In this document: positions 51,478 to 60,456 of the stretch, piece by piece
Layout: each line of letters opens with the position of its first letter
Numbering within the stretch: position 1 is the stretch's first letter
Source of the DNA: Streptomyces sp. NBC_01224
GTDB taxonomy: Bacteria > Actinomycetota > Actinomycetes > Streptomycetales > Streptomycetaceae
NCBI RefSeq assembly: GCF_036002945.1
Contig: NZ_CP108529.1
Location: forward strand, 4,707,001 to 4,771,000
Reading direction: 5' to 3'
Length of the DNA: 64,000 bases
Made by a program: the position numbers and the translations under genes
The notes under the pieces: model-generated
Database searches by the model: none
The model's input: the letters and a program-made list of their open reading frames with translations, nothing else
What the model was told of the DNA's origin: nothing

Positions 51478-53592
51478 CTATGCGACCGGCGACCCGTTCC
51501 GCGATGCGGGTACGTCGGACGCCCCCGCCACCGCCGACACCGGCACATCCGCGAGACCCAACTCCTTTGCCGCAGCCAGCAGCTGCTGCACCTGCCCCGG
51601 CGCAACCCCCGCCCCCGGCGCGCGCATCATCCGCATCAGCAGCGCCGATACCGTCAGGTTCTGCACATCCCCCGTCGACACCGACCCCAGCACCCGCGTC
51701 AGATCGTCCGTGAACGACGACGTGCCGTTCAGCCACGGCCCCGCAAGCGCCTTCGCCGTGTCCGAGTTCTCGATGAATCCGTCGAAGCTCTTGCCCATCG
51801 AGATGGACGAGACGAGCCGGTCGAAGAAGACCGAATCCCCGCCGACGATGTCGATGTCGGCGTTCTCCAGACCCGTCGCCAGTACCGTCGCCTGCGCCTC
51901 GGCGACCTGCCGCTGCACATCGAGCCCGGCCAGCCGGATCTCCTTCTCCGCGGCGAGCCGCAGCCGGTACTCCTCGTGCCCGCGCGACGCGTCGTCCAGC
52001 GCCGCCATCGCGGCCGCCTTCTCGGTGAGCCCCGCCGCCTCGGCCTTCAGCTTCTCGCCGATCATCGCCGCGTCGGCCGTCGCCTGGGCCTGCGTACCCT
52101 CCGCTGCCGCGAGCGCCTTGAGCCTGGACCCCTCCGCCTCGGCCTTGAGGCGGGCGGACGTTGCCTCGGCCTCGGCGAGACCGGCCTTCTCGATGACGTC
52201 GGCCTCCGCTTCGCGTACCTGAATCTCGGCGAGTCCGGGCGCCGCGGACTCCGCCTGGATGCCCTCGGCCAGCCGCAGCTTCGCCTGGGCGTCCAGGTCC
52301 GCGGTCTTCAGCCGGGCCTCGGCGAGCGTCAGCTGCTCGGCGGCCAGGTGGGTGGCCGCCGCCTCTGCGGCCTCCGCGGCCTTGATGTCCTTGACCAGCT
52401 TCTCCTGGGCCTCCGCCTCGGCGGCGATGATGACCGACCTCCGGGTGCGCTCCGACTCCTCGACGGCCCGCAGCGTCTTGATGGACTCCTCCTGCTCGGC
52501 GACCGTACGGTCCACGGCGATCCGCTCCCGGATCACATCGGCGACCTCGCGGCGCTCGGCCTCGACCTCCTTCGTCGCGGCGATCCGGTTGAGTTCGGTC
52601 TGCCGCTCGCGCCCGATGACCTCGATCAGCCGGTCCTTCTCGATGCGCTCGTTCTCCACGGCGATGACACGCTCACGGTTCTTCTGCGCGACGGCGATCT
52701 CCCGGGCCTGGTTCTCGCGCTGGATGCCGAGCTGCTCCTCGGTACGGATGAACGCGGTCTGGGCGCCGAGCCGTTCCTCCTCCTGGACCCGGGCGGTCGC
52801 GGCCTCCTCGCGGGCCCGCAGCGTCTCGACCTCGCGGCGCTGCTTGATCTCGGCCTCGGCCTGCCGGCGCTCCAGCTCCAGAATGGTCTCGCGGGCGTCG
52901 ACGTTCTGCCGGGTGATCTCCTTCTGCTCGGTGCGCTGGTACTCGTTGGTGCGTACGTGCTCGATCGCCGTCAGCTCGGTGATCTTGCGGATGCCCTGTG
53001 CGTCGAGGATGTTGGCGCCGTCGAGCTGCGTCATGGGCGTCTGCTCAAGGAAGTCGATCGCGGCGTCGTCGAGGTGGTAGCCGTTCAGGTCCGTACCGAT
53101 GACCCGGATGATCCGGTCCCGGAACTCCTCGCGCTTGGTGTACAGATCGACGAAGTCCAGCTGCTTGCCCACGGTCTTGAGCGCCTCGGCGAACTTCGCG
53201 GCGAAGAACTCCTGGATCGCGACCTTGTCGCTGGCCCGCTCCGTACCGATGGACTGGGCGACCTTGATGACGTCCTCGACGGTCTTGTTGACACGTACGA
53301 AGAAATTGATGTGGATGTCGGCGCGGATGTTGTCCTGGCAGATCAGGCCCTCGCGCCCGGTGCGCCGGATCTCGATGGTCTTCACCGAGATGTCCATGTA
53401 CTCGGCCTTGTGCAGCACCGGCAGGACGACGGCCCCGGTGAAGGTGACATCGACCTTCTTGGTCTTGGAGATGATCAGGGCCTTGCCCTGTTCCACCTTG
53501 CGGAAGAGCCGGCTGATGACGAGAAGCAGGGCGACGGCGATGAGCAGGACAACGGCTACGAGCACACCGAAGCCCAGGGTGATGGCATCCAT
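51478..53592 (-). CDS. flotillin family protein (YqiK-like)
   Basis: Membrane scaffold of 704 aa. N-terminal helix (LGFGVLVAVVLLIAVALLLVI), SPFH domain about residues 32-230 (FTGAVVLPVLHKAEYMDISV region), then a long Ala/Glu/Arg heptad-rich coiled coil (about 240-560) and a C-terminal domain with a flotillin-type ending. Length is typical of YqiK (about 550) plus a tail. Upstream lies the YqiJ-like membrane protein and downstream the AAA ATPase, forming one transcription unit. Flotillins organise membrane microdomains and are used in stress responses. Confidence 0.9.
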   Translation of the reverse strand: MDAITLGFGVLVAVVLLIAVALLLVISRLFRKVEQGKALIISKTKKVDVTFTGAVVLPVLHKAEYMDISVKTIEIRRTGREGLICQDNIRADIHINFFVRVNKTVEDVIKVAQSIGTERASDKVAIQEFFAAKFAEALKTVGKQLDFVDLYTKREEFRDRIIRVIGTDLNGYHLDDAAIDFLEQTPMTQLDGANILDAQGIRKITELTAIEHVRTNEYQRTEQKEITRQNVDARETILELERRQAEAEIKQRREVETLRAREEAATARVQEEERLGAQTAFIRTEEQLGIQRENQAREIAVAQKNRERVIAVENERIEKDRLIEVIGRERQTELNRIAATKEVEAERREVADVIRERIAVDRTVAEQEESIKTLRAVEESERTRRSVIIAAEAEAQEKLVKDIKAAEAAEAAATHLAAEQLTLAEARLKTADLDAQAKLRLAEGIQAESAAPGLAEIQVREAEADVIEKAGLAEAEATSARLKAEAEGSRLKALAAAEGTQAQATADAAMIGEKLKAEAAGLTEKAAAMAALDDASRGHEEYRLRLAAEKEIRLAGLDVQRQVAEAQATVLATGLENADIDIVGGDSVFFDRLVSSISMGKSFDGFIENSDTAKALAGPWLNGTSSFTDDLTRVLGSVSTGDVQNLTVSALLMRMMRAPGAGVAPGQVQQLLAAAKELGLADVPVSAVAGASDVPASRNGSPVA

Positions 53593-53706
53593 GACAGTCC
53601 TTGGCGGCTGGTGAGGAAGGTGGAGAGGTCAGAGGTTTTTGTCCGGATGGCCGGACGGCAGGGCGGCCGGGTGGTTTCGGCGATGCGGCTGCGACGGGCG
53701 GGACGG

Positions 53707-54378
53707 TCAGCCGGAGCGACGCGGAGACCGGCGCGCATCCGGGCGGGTACCCGGGCGCGGCTTCGGTGGTCCCGGGTCCAGCGCCTTGTCGTACGGCGAG
53801 ACCCAGAAGAACTCGCCCTCGTCGTCGTACGCGTACAGAAGCCCCGCACTGCCCGAGGTGAGAACCGCGTCGTCCGCCGGGCCGAGCAGCCTGACCTGGA
53901 CGATCGCGGTGGAACCGTCGGCCGCCGCGACCTCGGCCTGGCCGAAGTCGGAGCTGACGGAACCGGTACGGATCGTGCAGACCCGGCCGAGGAAGTCCTG
54001 CCGCGACGGAGGGGGCTCGTCCGGGAAACGCCGGCGCACCAGACGCACCAGCACCCGCATCACGGCCCAGGCGATCAGCAGCGCCACGGCGAACACCGCA
54101 CAGGCGAGCCACGCGCGGGTGATGCCGGTGACACCGCTGCGGTGCAGCAGGACCGTACCCGCCAGGCTCGTGAACCAGCCGACGACGACCATCAGGGACA
54201 CCGAGACGGTGACCGGCACCCCGCCGATCCCGGCCATGCCGGTGTCGAGGTCCCCGTCGAAGGAGTGGTGGTCGGCCGCACCGGCCAGCACGAGGAGCCA
54301 GAAGAAGACGACGACGACCAGGGCGGCGCCGAACAGGACGGCTGGAAAGGCGGTCGCCGCACTCAGGAACTCCTGCAT
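53707..54378 (-). CDS. YqiJ/NfeD-like membrane protein with OB-fold domain
   Basis: Protein of 223 aa. Four hydrophobic segments: AFPAVLFGAALVVVVFFWLLVLAG, a central GGVPVTVSVSLMVVVGWFTSLAG, the region LACAVFAVALLIAWAVMRVLV, and a short helix between. The C-terminal about 80 residues are a beta-rich OB-like domain (FLGRVCTIRTGSVSSDFGQAEVAAADG). This is the layout of YqiJ, the partner of flotillin YqiK. ATG 54378 follows a purine-rich GGGGG site. First gene of the operon; a palindrome at 54535 lies upstream. Confidence 0.82.
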   Translation of the reverse strand: MQEFLSAATAFPAVLFGAALVVVVFFWLLVLAGAADHHSFDGDLDTGMAGIGGVPVTVSVSLMVVVGWFTSLAGTVLLHRSGVTGITRAWLACAVFAVALLIAWAVMRVLVRLVRRRFPDEPPPSRQDFLGRVCTIRTGSVSSDFGQAEVAAADGSTAIVQVRLLGPADDAVLTSGSAGLLYAYDDEGEFFWVSPYDKALDPGPPKPRPGTRPDARRSPRRSG

Positions 54379-54534
54379 CGGTCCGCCCCCTGTTCCTTGC
54401 GGGCGGTCCGGTGGTGATCCCGGTGCTGCGGTACCGCACAGAGCGGTGCCGCAGCAGCCGGGTCTTCCCCCGTATCCCCCGTGTTCCCCCGGTTGGTGCT
54501 GATCGATCGTGTCACTCGGGGCCGTGCAACGCAC

Positions 54535-54549
54535 TGCCGGAGTCCGGCA
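54535..54549. promoter_or_regulatory. palindromic operator candidate, copy 1
   Basis: TGCCGGAGTCCGGCA is a perfect 7-1-7 palindrome in the divergent space between the YqiJ gene and the PucR-type regulator (156 and 90 bases from their starts). Copy 2 at 63735 lies upstream of the second flotillin operon. The flanks also agree: ACTGCCGG and CCGGCAATCTTT. Confidence 0.65.
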
Positions 54550-54638
54550 ATCTTTGTACGTTCTCGATGCCGGGCACCGGCACCGGCCGGTATGCGTTGG
54601 GTGAGTGTCAACGTCGCGTCAGGAATTGAGGAGTGCGC

Positions 54639-55709
54639 GTGCCGGAGCCGGAGATTCCCGACGAGTATCTGGGGGACTACGCCCGCATTCTGGCCGATGT
54701 GGCCGCCACCGGCCGCCGGCTGACCCGGGACGAGCTGGACACCCGCCGGCTCCTGGGCCGGGAGGCGGCCGAGGCCGGATTCCAGCTGCGCGCCCTGGTC
54801 GGCCTCCATCTCGCGGCGACCCGCACCGCCTGGCCGCGAGCCGCCTTTGCCGATGAAGCGTCCACCGACTCCGTCCTGGCCGCGATCGAGCAGGCCGTCG
54901 ACGCCTTCGCCGAGGGCTTCGAGCGGGCCCAGCGGCTCACCGTCCGGCGCGAGGAGGCGGCGCGCCGCGAGTTCATCGACGATCTGCTGTACGGGCGCAG
55001 CGATCTGGGCAGGCTCGCCGAGCGGGCCACCCGGTTCGGGCTGCGCCTCTCGCGCGCCCACGCGGTCGCGGTGGCGACGGGCCCGGAGGCGTACACGGAG
55101 ACCGACTCCGTGCCGCGCACGGTCGAGGCGGCGCTGCTCACGCGCTTCAGCGGCCGGAAGATCCTGATCACGACGAAGGACGGTCGGCTGGTCTGTATCG
55201 CCCCCGGCAGCCAGCCCGATGTCCTGCGGTATTTCGCCAAGCAGTCGCACGCGGCGACGGACGGCGGCCGGGTCGCCGTCGGCCGCCCGCACCGGGGCCC
55301 CGGGGGCGTCGTCCAGTCGTACGACGAGGCGCTCGACGCACTCGATCTCGCGGAACGGATGAATCTGGACGATCCGGTGCTGTACGCCGCCGACCTGCTG
55401 GTCTATCCGGTGCTGACCCGGGACCGGCAGGCGATGGCCGATCTGGTGCGCAGTCAGCTGGGCCCCCTTCAGCAGGCGCGCGGCGGCGCCGAACCCCTCC
55501 TGAAGACGCTCACCGTCTACTTCGACGCGGGCTGTGTGTCCGCCGAGACGGCCCGTCGGCTGTCGCTGAGCGTGCGGGCGCTCACGTACCGGCTGGAGCG
55601 GATCCATCAGCTGACCGGTTCCGATCCGTCCGACCCGATGCACCGCTACACCCTGCAGACGGCAGTCATCGGCGCCCGGCTGCTGGACTGGCCGGCCAAG
55701 GAGGTGTGA
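54639..55709 (+). CDS. PucR family transcriptional regulator
   Basis: Regulator of 356 aa. The N-terminal about 80 residues are helical; the centre (about 110-280) resembles a GGDEF-like/CdaR domain; the C-terminal HTH (DAGCVSAETARRLSLSVRALTYRLERIHQLTG, about residues 300-330) is the PucR-type helix-turn-helix. GTG 54639 is preferred to GTG 54633 because GAGGAG then lies 6 nt upstream. It diverges from the YqiJ-flotillin operon and faces the palindrome at 54535, so it is the best candidate for the regulator of both flotillin operons; this is inferred. Confidence 0.85.
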   Translation: MPEPEIPDEYLGDYARILADVAATGRRLTRDELDTRRLLGREAAEAGFQLRALVGLHLAATRTAWPRAAFADEASTDSVLAAIEQAVDAFAEGFERAQRLTVRREEAARREFIDDLLYGRSDLGRLAERATRFGLRLSRAHAVAVATGPEAYTETDSVPRTVEAALLTRFSGRKILITTKDGRLVCIAPGSQPDVLRYFAKQSHAATDGGRVAVGRPHRGPGGVVQSYDEALDALDLAERMNLDDPVLYAADLLVYPVLTRDRQAMADLVRSQLGPLQQARGGAEPLLKTLTVYFDAGCVSAETARRLSLSVRALTYRLERIHQLTGSDPSDPMHRYTLQTAVIGARLLDWPAKEV

Positions 55710-55784
55710 CCCGGCCCGCACCGATGCCCCACCTGCGGGGTCCGTGTCCTCATCCGCGGGGCCCGTGGCCTTCCCGCCTCGTCG

Positions 55785-56174
55785 TCAACGCCCGCACCGG
55801 GTTGCGGGGGTGGGCCCGGACCTCGGATACGGGCTGCGCCGACGGGCCCCGGCCACAGGGGTGTCGGCCCGTCCGGGGGCCTGCGCGGTCAGTTGGGGAT
55901 CGATGGTGAGGGCGGTGACACCGAGCGGCACGCCGAGCGCGCGCAGAGCCGGTTCGGAGAGCCTGATCCAGGGCTGACCGTCGCCCAGGGTGGCGGCGAG
56001 CCGGTGCGAGGAGGTGAAACCGACGGCTGTGCGGTCGCCCAGCGGCGTACAGAAGAACCGTGCCGTCCATCCGGTGGGGCAACCGGCGGGTCCCGGCCGG
56101 ACGGGGACGAAGAGCGGTCCGGCCGGGCCGGGTTCAAGAGGTTCGGGGTCGTCCGTTCCGCTGCGGTCGGACAT
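55785..56174 (-). CDS. SAV_915 family protein
   Basis: Protein of 129 aa with PLFVPVRPGPAGCPTGWTARFFCTPLGDRTAVGFTSSHRLAATLGDGQPWIRLSEPALRALGVPLGVTALTIDP as its core (about residues 20-95), which fits the SAV_915 family of Streptomyces. The C-terminus is basic and variable. ATG 56174 has GAGGAGG 6 nt upstream. Function unknown. The 56175-56472 gap upstream holds an 11-bp inverted repeat (CGAGACCCCGC at 56274-56284 and GCGGGGTCTCG at 56319-56329). Confidence 0.8.
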   Translation of the reverse strand: MSDRSGTDDPEPLEPGPAGPLFVPVRPGPAGCPTGWTARFFCTPLGDRTAVGFTSSHRLAATLGDGQPWIRLSEPALRALGVPLGVTALTIDPQLTAQAPGRADTPVAGARRRSPYPRSGPTPATRCGR

Positions 56175-56273
56175 GGTGTGCCTCCTCGACGGGCCCGGGT
56201 GCATGGGTGCTGCACCCATCACGTTATGCCCGTATGTGAGGGGGGCCGGTACGGCCCTGACGCGCACTTGACG

Positions 56274-56329
56274 CGAGACCCCGCACCCGTGACGCGATGC
56301 TGATGCGTGCTGCGGGGAGCGGGGTCTCG
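56274..56329. repeat. inverted repeat with 34-base loop
   Basis: CGAGACCCCGC and GCGGGGTCTCG are perfect 11-bp complements separated by 34 bases that themselves include GATGCTGATGCG. It may be the terminator of the TerB-like message (which ends at 56473, further away) or an operator of the SAV_915 promoter. Confidence 0.4.
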
Positions 56330-56472
56330 GAAGGGAGTGGCCGGAGGTGTGCATCGGGGGAGTAGCACGCCTCCGGCCTGCCGGGCGCGGGCCGGTGGTC
56401 AGTCGGTCCGCGGTTGATCCGGCGCTATGGGGGTGGGACCGGGTGGATCCGGTCCGTCGAGCAGGGGGAGGC

Positions 56473-56928
56473 TCAGAGGTCGAACTCGTGCGGCGGGAGG
56501 TCGAGCGCGAAGCACGCCTCCCGGACGACGGCCTGCTCCGACTTGTCGAAGTCGCCGTCGGCGCCGCCGATGACGATGCCGATCTGGATGACGGCGCGCG
56601 CCTCGGCAGGCTTCTTCTTCGCCTTGCCGATCTCCTGGAGCACGCTGACCTTGCCAAAGGCGAAGTCGGCGGTGAGCTTGTTCACGTAGTCGTTGAAGCG
56701 GCGCTGCAGATCGTCCGCCGGGAAGTTCTGCAGAACCTCGTTGGAGGCGATCAGCGAGGCGACACGCTGGCGCTCGGACGGGTCGATGGAACCGTCGGCC
56801 GCCGCGACCAGGGCGCACATGGCCATGCTCGCGTCACGGAACGCGCCGCTCTTCAGGTCGTTCTTCTTCGCTTCCAGCTGCGACTGCATCGACGAAGCGG
56901 ATTCCTTGATCCGATCCCACAGTGCCAT
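56473..56928 (-). CDS. TerB family tellurite-resistance-like protein
   Basis: Protein of 151 aa. All-helical with two acidic metal-binding-like loops: AAADGSIDPSERQRV and GGADGDFDKSEQ, as in TerB. N-terminus MALWDRIKESASSMQSQLE is the usual start. ATG 56928 has GGAGAC a few bases upstream. Other members of the Ter system are not adjacent, so it may be an orphan general stress protein. Confidence 0.88.
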   Translation of the reverse strand: MALWDRIKESASSMQSQLEAKKNDLKSGAFRDASMAMCALVAAADGSIDPSERQRVASLIASNEVLQNFPADDLQRRFNDYVNKLTADFAFGKVSVLQEIGKAKKKPAEARAVIQIGIVIGGADGDFDKSEQAVVREACFALDLPPHEFDL

Positions 56929-57091
56929 GACGTCTCCATACGTTGCGTTGCGTTGTGTTGCCGGAATGAATTCCAACTCTACAGACGTGTAGAAGTTAGC
57001 AGGACGGGCGCCCGCTGTGTCCCGGAAACGTCAGTAAGTAGGATGCTGCGACGCCGCGGCTGACGCGGTATCGCAGAAGGGCGGACCCCAG

Positions 57092-57589
57092 ATGGACTCG
57101 GCCAGGCCCGGCCACCACCCGGACAACGAGCCGCCCCACGAGGAAGTGCCCGACGCCGTGAGCCCCGATCCTGTACGCCCCGACAGCCGGCGGCTCCGCA
57201 GGCGCGGGCAGGGCGAACTGGAGGCCCAGGTCCTCGCCGTACTGCACTCGGCGAACGGCCCGGCGACGGCCGGCTGGGTGCAGGAACATCTCGACGGCGA
57301 CCTCGCGTACACCACCGTCATCACGATCCTCTCCCGCCTCTACGCGAAGAACGCCGTGACCAGGTCCCGCGAGGGCCGCTCCTACACCTGGACGTCCGCC
57401 TCCGACGAGGCCGGTCTCGCGGCCCTGCGGATGCGCCGTGTACTTGACGGCGAGCGGGACCGGGACGCCGTGCTCGCCCACTTCATCTCGGCCCTGTCCC
57501 CCGGTGACGAGGAACGGCTGCGCGCGCTCCTGGCCCGCGCGGCTGCCCCGGACGACCCGGATGCCCCCCTTGGCACGGAAGGCCGATAA
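57092..57589 (+). CDS. BlaI/MecI/CopY family transcriptional regulator
   Basis: Winged-helix repressor of 165 aa. A disordered N-terminus (about 30 residues) precedes RRRGQGELEAQVLAVLHSANGPATAGWVQEHLDGDLAYTTVITILSRLYAKNAVTRSREGRSYTW, which is the diagnostic BlaI DNA-binding region (here about residues 37-100). It lies immediately upstream of the M56 protease, the classical BlaI-BlaR arrangement. In such pairs the protease cleaves or inactivates the repressor after a cell-wall signal. Confidence 0.9.
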   Translation: MDSARPGHHPDNEPPHEEVPDAVSPDPVRPDSRRLRRRGQGELEAQVLAVLHSANGPATAGWVQEHLDGDLAYTTVITILSRLYAKNAVTRSREGRSYTWTSASDEAGLAALRMRRVLDGERDRDAVLAHFISALSPGDEERLRALLARAAAPDDPDAPLGTEGR

Positions 57590-57596
57590 CGGTCCG

Positions 57597-58553
57597 ATGG
57601 GTGTCTTCGTCTATCTGCCGCTCGTGCTGCCGCTGACCGCACTGCCGATCGCGCGCCTCGCCGAACAGCATCTGCACCCCCGCAGCGCGACCAGGCTGCT
57701 CGCCGTCGTCGGCACGTTGCTCGCTCTGTGCAGCACGCTGTGCCTGGGCCTGCTGGTGGTGGTCGGTACGGCCCAGCTCCCGGGCAATCCACTGCCGGAC
57801 AGCTGGTCGGACCCCCAGGTGCGGGACGCGGTGCCGTACGAGGTGAACGCGGGCATCGTCGCGATCGGCGTGCTGGCGGCGCTGATCGGGGCGTGCGGGT
57901 GGACGGTGTACCGCCATGTGCGGCTGCGTATCCGTGCCGGCCGCGCCCTGTCCGCCGCGCCTTCCGTCATCTCGGACGATGTCGCCGTGCTCCCGGACCC
58001 GGAGCCGTACGCCTATGCGCTGCCCGGCAATCCGGGCCGGGTCGTCGTCTCGACCGCGATGACCCGGTGTCTGGACGCCCGTGAACGCCGGGCCCTGATC
58101 GCCCATGAGCGGGCCCATCTGGCCGCCCGGCACCACCGCTATCTGCTGGCCGCCCAACTCGCGGCGCGCGCCAACCCGTTCCTGCTGCCCTTGCGCACGG
58201 CGGTGGCGTTCAGCACCGAACGATGGGCGGACGAGGAGGCCGCACGTGCGGTCGGCGACCGGCGGGTGGTGGCGGTCGCGGTCGGCAAGGCGGCGCTCTT
58301 CTCACACCGGGCCCCGGACGCCTCGGTAGGCTTCGCCGCCTTCGCGAGCTCCGCTTCGGCGGCGGGCCCCGTACCGCGCCGGGTGGCGGCGCTGCTCGCC
58401 CCGGTTCCGCAGGCCCGGCTGTGGCCCCCGTCGTCCGCCCATGCCGCCCTGGTGGCACTCGTCGCGACGACGGGCACGGTGGTCTCGGCGCTTTCGTCGC
58501 TCAACGCGGCGGTGACGCTGGTGCGGATCCTGCACGCGGCGACCCCGCTATGA
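57597..58553 (+). CDS. M56 family metallopeptidase (BlaR1-like)
   Basis: Membrane zinc protease of 318 aa. Zinc motif HExxH as LIAHERAHLAARH (about residues 168-180), on the cytoplasmic side between helices; four or so hydrophobic segments, the first two at residues 5-25 and 32-58. It lacks the extracellular penicillin-binding sensor domain of true BlaR1, so the signal is not necessarily a beta-lactam. ATG 57597 is seven bases after the BlaI stop; operon. Confidence 0.88.
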   Translation: MGVFVYLPLVLPLTALPIARLAEQHLHPRSATRLLAVVGTLLALCSTLCLGLLVVVGTAQLPGNPLPDSWSDPQVRDAVPYEVNAGIVAIGVLAALIGACGWTVYRHVRLRIRAGRALSAAPSVISDDVAVLPDPEPYAYALPGNPGRVVVSTAMTRCLDARERRALIAHERAHLAARHHRYLLAAQLAARANPFLLPLRTAVAFSTERWADEEAARAVGDRRVVAVAVGKAALFSHRAPDASVGFAAFASSASAAGPVPRRVAALLAPVPQARLWPPSSAHAALVALVATTGTVVSALSSLNAAVTLVRILHAATPL

Positions 58554-58649
58554 GCCGTACGAAGGGGACCGGCTCACCGGCGCGCCGGCGCCCGGCGCGT
58601 GGGACGGGTACCGATTCGAGTACCGCCGGCCGGCACGGTACAAAGAGGC

Positions 58650-59204
58650 ATGGCCGCGCACGAACAGACACGTGAGGACCGACCCCCGGACCGGGGCGGG
58701 GACGATGACGTCGACGAGGTGACGCGCGCCGTACTGACGGCTTCCAGGCTGCTCGTCGCCGTCTCCGCGCGTTCACTCGCGGCGGTGGAGGACAGGGTGA
58801 CGCTGCCCCAGTTCCGGCTCCTTGTCGTGCTGTCCACGAACAGGAACGCCAAGCTGGTGACGCTTGCCGAACGGCTCGGGGTGAACCCGTCGACCGCGAT
58901 GCGCATGCTGGACCGGTTGATCGCCGCCGGTCTCGCGGAACGGGAGGTGAACCCCGCCAACCGCCGCGAGACGGTGCTGCGGGTGACCTCCGAGGGCCGC
59001 CGCCTGGTCGAGGACGTCACGGCGGGCCGCCGCCGGGAGATCGCCGCGATCGTCGAACGCCTCGCCCCGGAGCAGCGCACCGCCCTGATCGACGCGCTGA
59101 GCGCGTTCGCCGTGGCGGGCGGCGAACCGTCCGTGCCGGGGGACGGCTCGGACGGGTACCCGCTGGGCTGGACGTCCGACCTCCCCGTCCACCACGACGT
59201 CTGA
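58650..59204 (+). CDS. MarR family transcriptional regulator
   Basis: Regulator of 184 aa. MarR winged helix with LPQFRLLVVLSTNRNAKLVTLAERLGVNPSTAMRMLDRLIAAGLAEREVNPANRRETVLRVTSEGRRL as core (about residues 52-118). The beta-wing motif NPANRRE matches. The ATG at 58650 has no well-spaced ribosome-binding site; TACAAA just upstream could be a -10 element of a leaderless transcript. Convergent with the antiporter operon. Confidence 0.88.
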   Translation: MAAHEQTREDRPPDRGGDDDVDEVTRAVLTASRLLVAVSARSLAAVEDRVTLPQFRLLVVLSTNRNAKLVTLAERLGVNPSTAMRMLDRLIAAGLAEREVNPANRRETVLRVTSEGRRLVEDVTAGRRREIAAIVERLAPEQRTALIDALSAFAVAGGEPSVPGDGSDGYPLGWTSDLPVHHDV

Positions 59205-59206
59205 CC

Positions 59207-60454
59207 TCAGTCGGCGGAGGAGACGAACTCCTCCTGGGGGGCGGGCGCCGGACGGACCGCGGGAACTTCACCGGCCCGTGTCCCGTCCTTGCCGTTCCGG
59301 TCCCGCCACGCCTGGATCCGGGCCACGGCCGGCTGGGTCCAGCGGGCGGTGAGCGGTCCGACGATGACGAGGATGAGGACGTACGCGGTGGCGATGGGCC
59401 CGATACGGGGCTCGGTCGCCACGGCCAGGCCTGCGATGACGATGGAGAACTCGCCGCGTGCGACGAGCGTTCCGCCGGCTCGCCACCGCCCGCGCGAACC
59501 GATCCCGGCCCGCCGGGCCGCGTACCACCCAGTGCCGATCTTGGTGAGGACGGTGACGACGGCCAGCAGCGCCGCCGGAAGCAGTACCGGCGGAATCTCG
59601 GCCGGATTGGTGGAGAGTCCGAAGAACACGAAGAAGACGGCGGCGAACAGATCCCGCAGCGGTGTCAGCAGCTTGCGCGCTCCCTCGGCGACCTCGCCCG
59701 AGAGCGCGATACCGACCAGGAACGCCCCGACGGCCGCGGAGACCTGCAACTCCTGTGCCACTCCGGCCACCAGGACGGTCAGTCCGAGCACGACCAGGAG
59801 CAGCATCTCCGGATTGTCGGAGGACACGGCCCGGCTGATCAGCCGCCCGTGCCGCAGCGCCAGATAGAGCACGAACCCGACGGTGCCGAGCGCGATGAGC
59901 AGCGCGATGCTGCCCCCGGCGAAGCCCACGCCCGCGAGCATCGCGGTGAGCAGCGGCAGATAGACGGCCATCGACAGGTCCTCGATGACCAGAACACCGA
60001 GGATGACGGGCGTCTCCCGGTTCCCCAGCCGCCCCAGATCGGTGAGCACCTTCGCGATGACCCCGGACGACGAGATCCAGGTGACACCGGCCAGTGCGAC
60101 GGCCCCCACGGGCCCCCACCCGAGCAGCAGCGCCGCCACCGCCCCCGGGGTCGCGTTGAGCACGAAGTCCACGGCGCCGGACGGATACTGCGTCTTGAGA
60201 CTCGTCACCAGCTCCGAGGCGCTGTACTCGAGACCGAGCAGGAGCAGCAGCAGAATGACGCCGATCTCGGCGCCGACGGCGGTGAATTCCTCACTGGCTC
60301 CGAGCGGCAGCAGCCCGCCCTCCCCGAAGGCGAGCCCCGCCAGCAGATAGAGCGGGATCGGCGAGAGCCCTATCCGCCCGGCGAACCGTCCGATGATTCC
60401 GAGGCCCAGGATGACGGAGCCGAGCTCCACCAGCAGCGCGGTCGTGTCGTGCAC
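59207..60454 (-). CDS. cation:proton antiporter (CPA2 family, KhtU-like)
   Basis: Membrane antiporter of 415 aa with about twelve helices. Signature: LFGLEYSASELVTSLK-like segment (LLLLGLEYSASELV), AGVTWISSSGVIAKVLTDLGRLGNRE and LGVLVIEDLSMAVYLPLL, whose acidic residue is expected in ion exchange. It starts three bases after the stop of the TrkA-C protein, so the two are co-translated. The pair resembles KhtU/KhtT, a K+/H+ antiporter with a regulatory subunit. Confidence 0.9.
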   Translation of the reverse strand: MHDTTALLVELGSVILGLGIIGRFAGRIGLSPIPLYLLAGLAFGEGGLLPLGASEEFTAVGAEIGVILLLLLLGLEYSASELVTSLKTQYPSGAVDFVLNATPGAVAALLLGWGPVGAVALAGVTWISSSGVIAKVLTDLGRLGNRETPVILGVLVIEDLSMAVYLPLLTAMLAGVGFAGGSIALLIALGTVGFVLYLALRHGRLISRAVSSDNPEMLLLVVLGLTVLVAGVAQELQVSAAVGAFLVGIALSGEVAEGARKLLTPLRDLFAAVFFVFFGLSTNPAEIPPVLLPAALLAVVTVLTKIGTGWYAARRAGIGSRGRWRAGGTLVARGEFSIVIAGLAVATEPRIGPIATAYVLILVIVGPLTARWTQPAVARIQAWRDRNGKDGTRAGEVPAVRPAPAPQEEFVSSAD

Positions 60455-60456
60455 GG

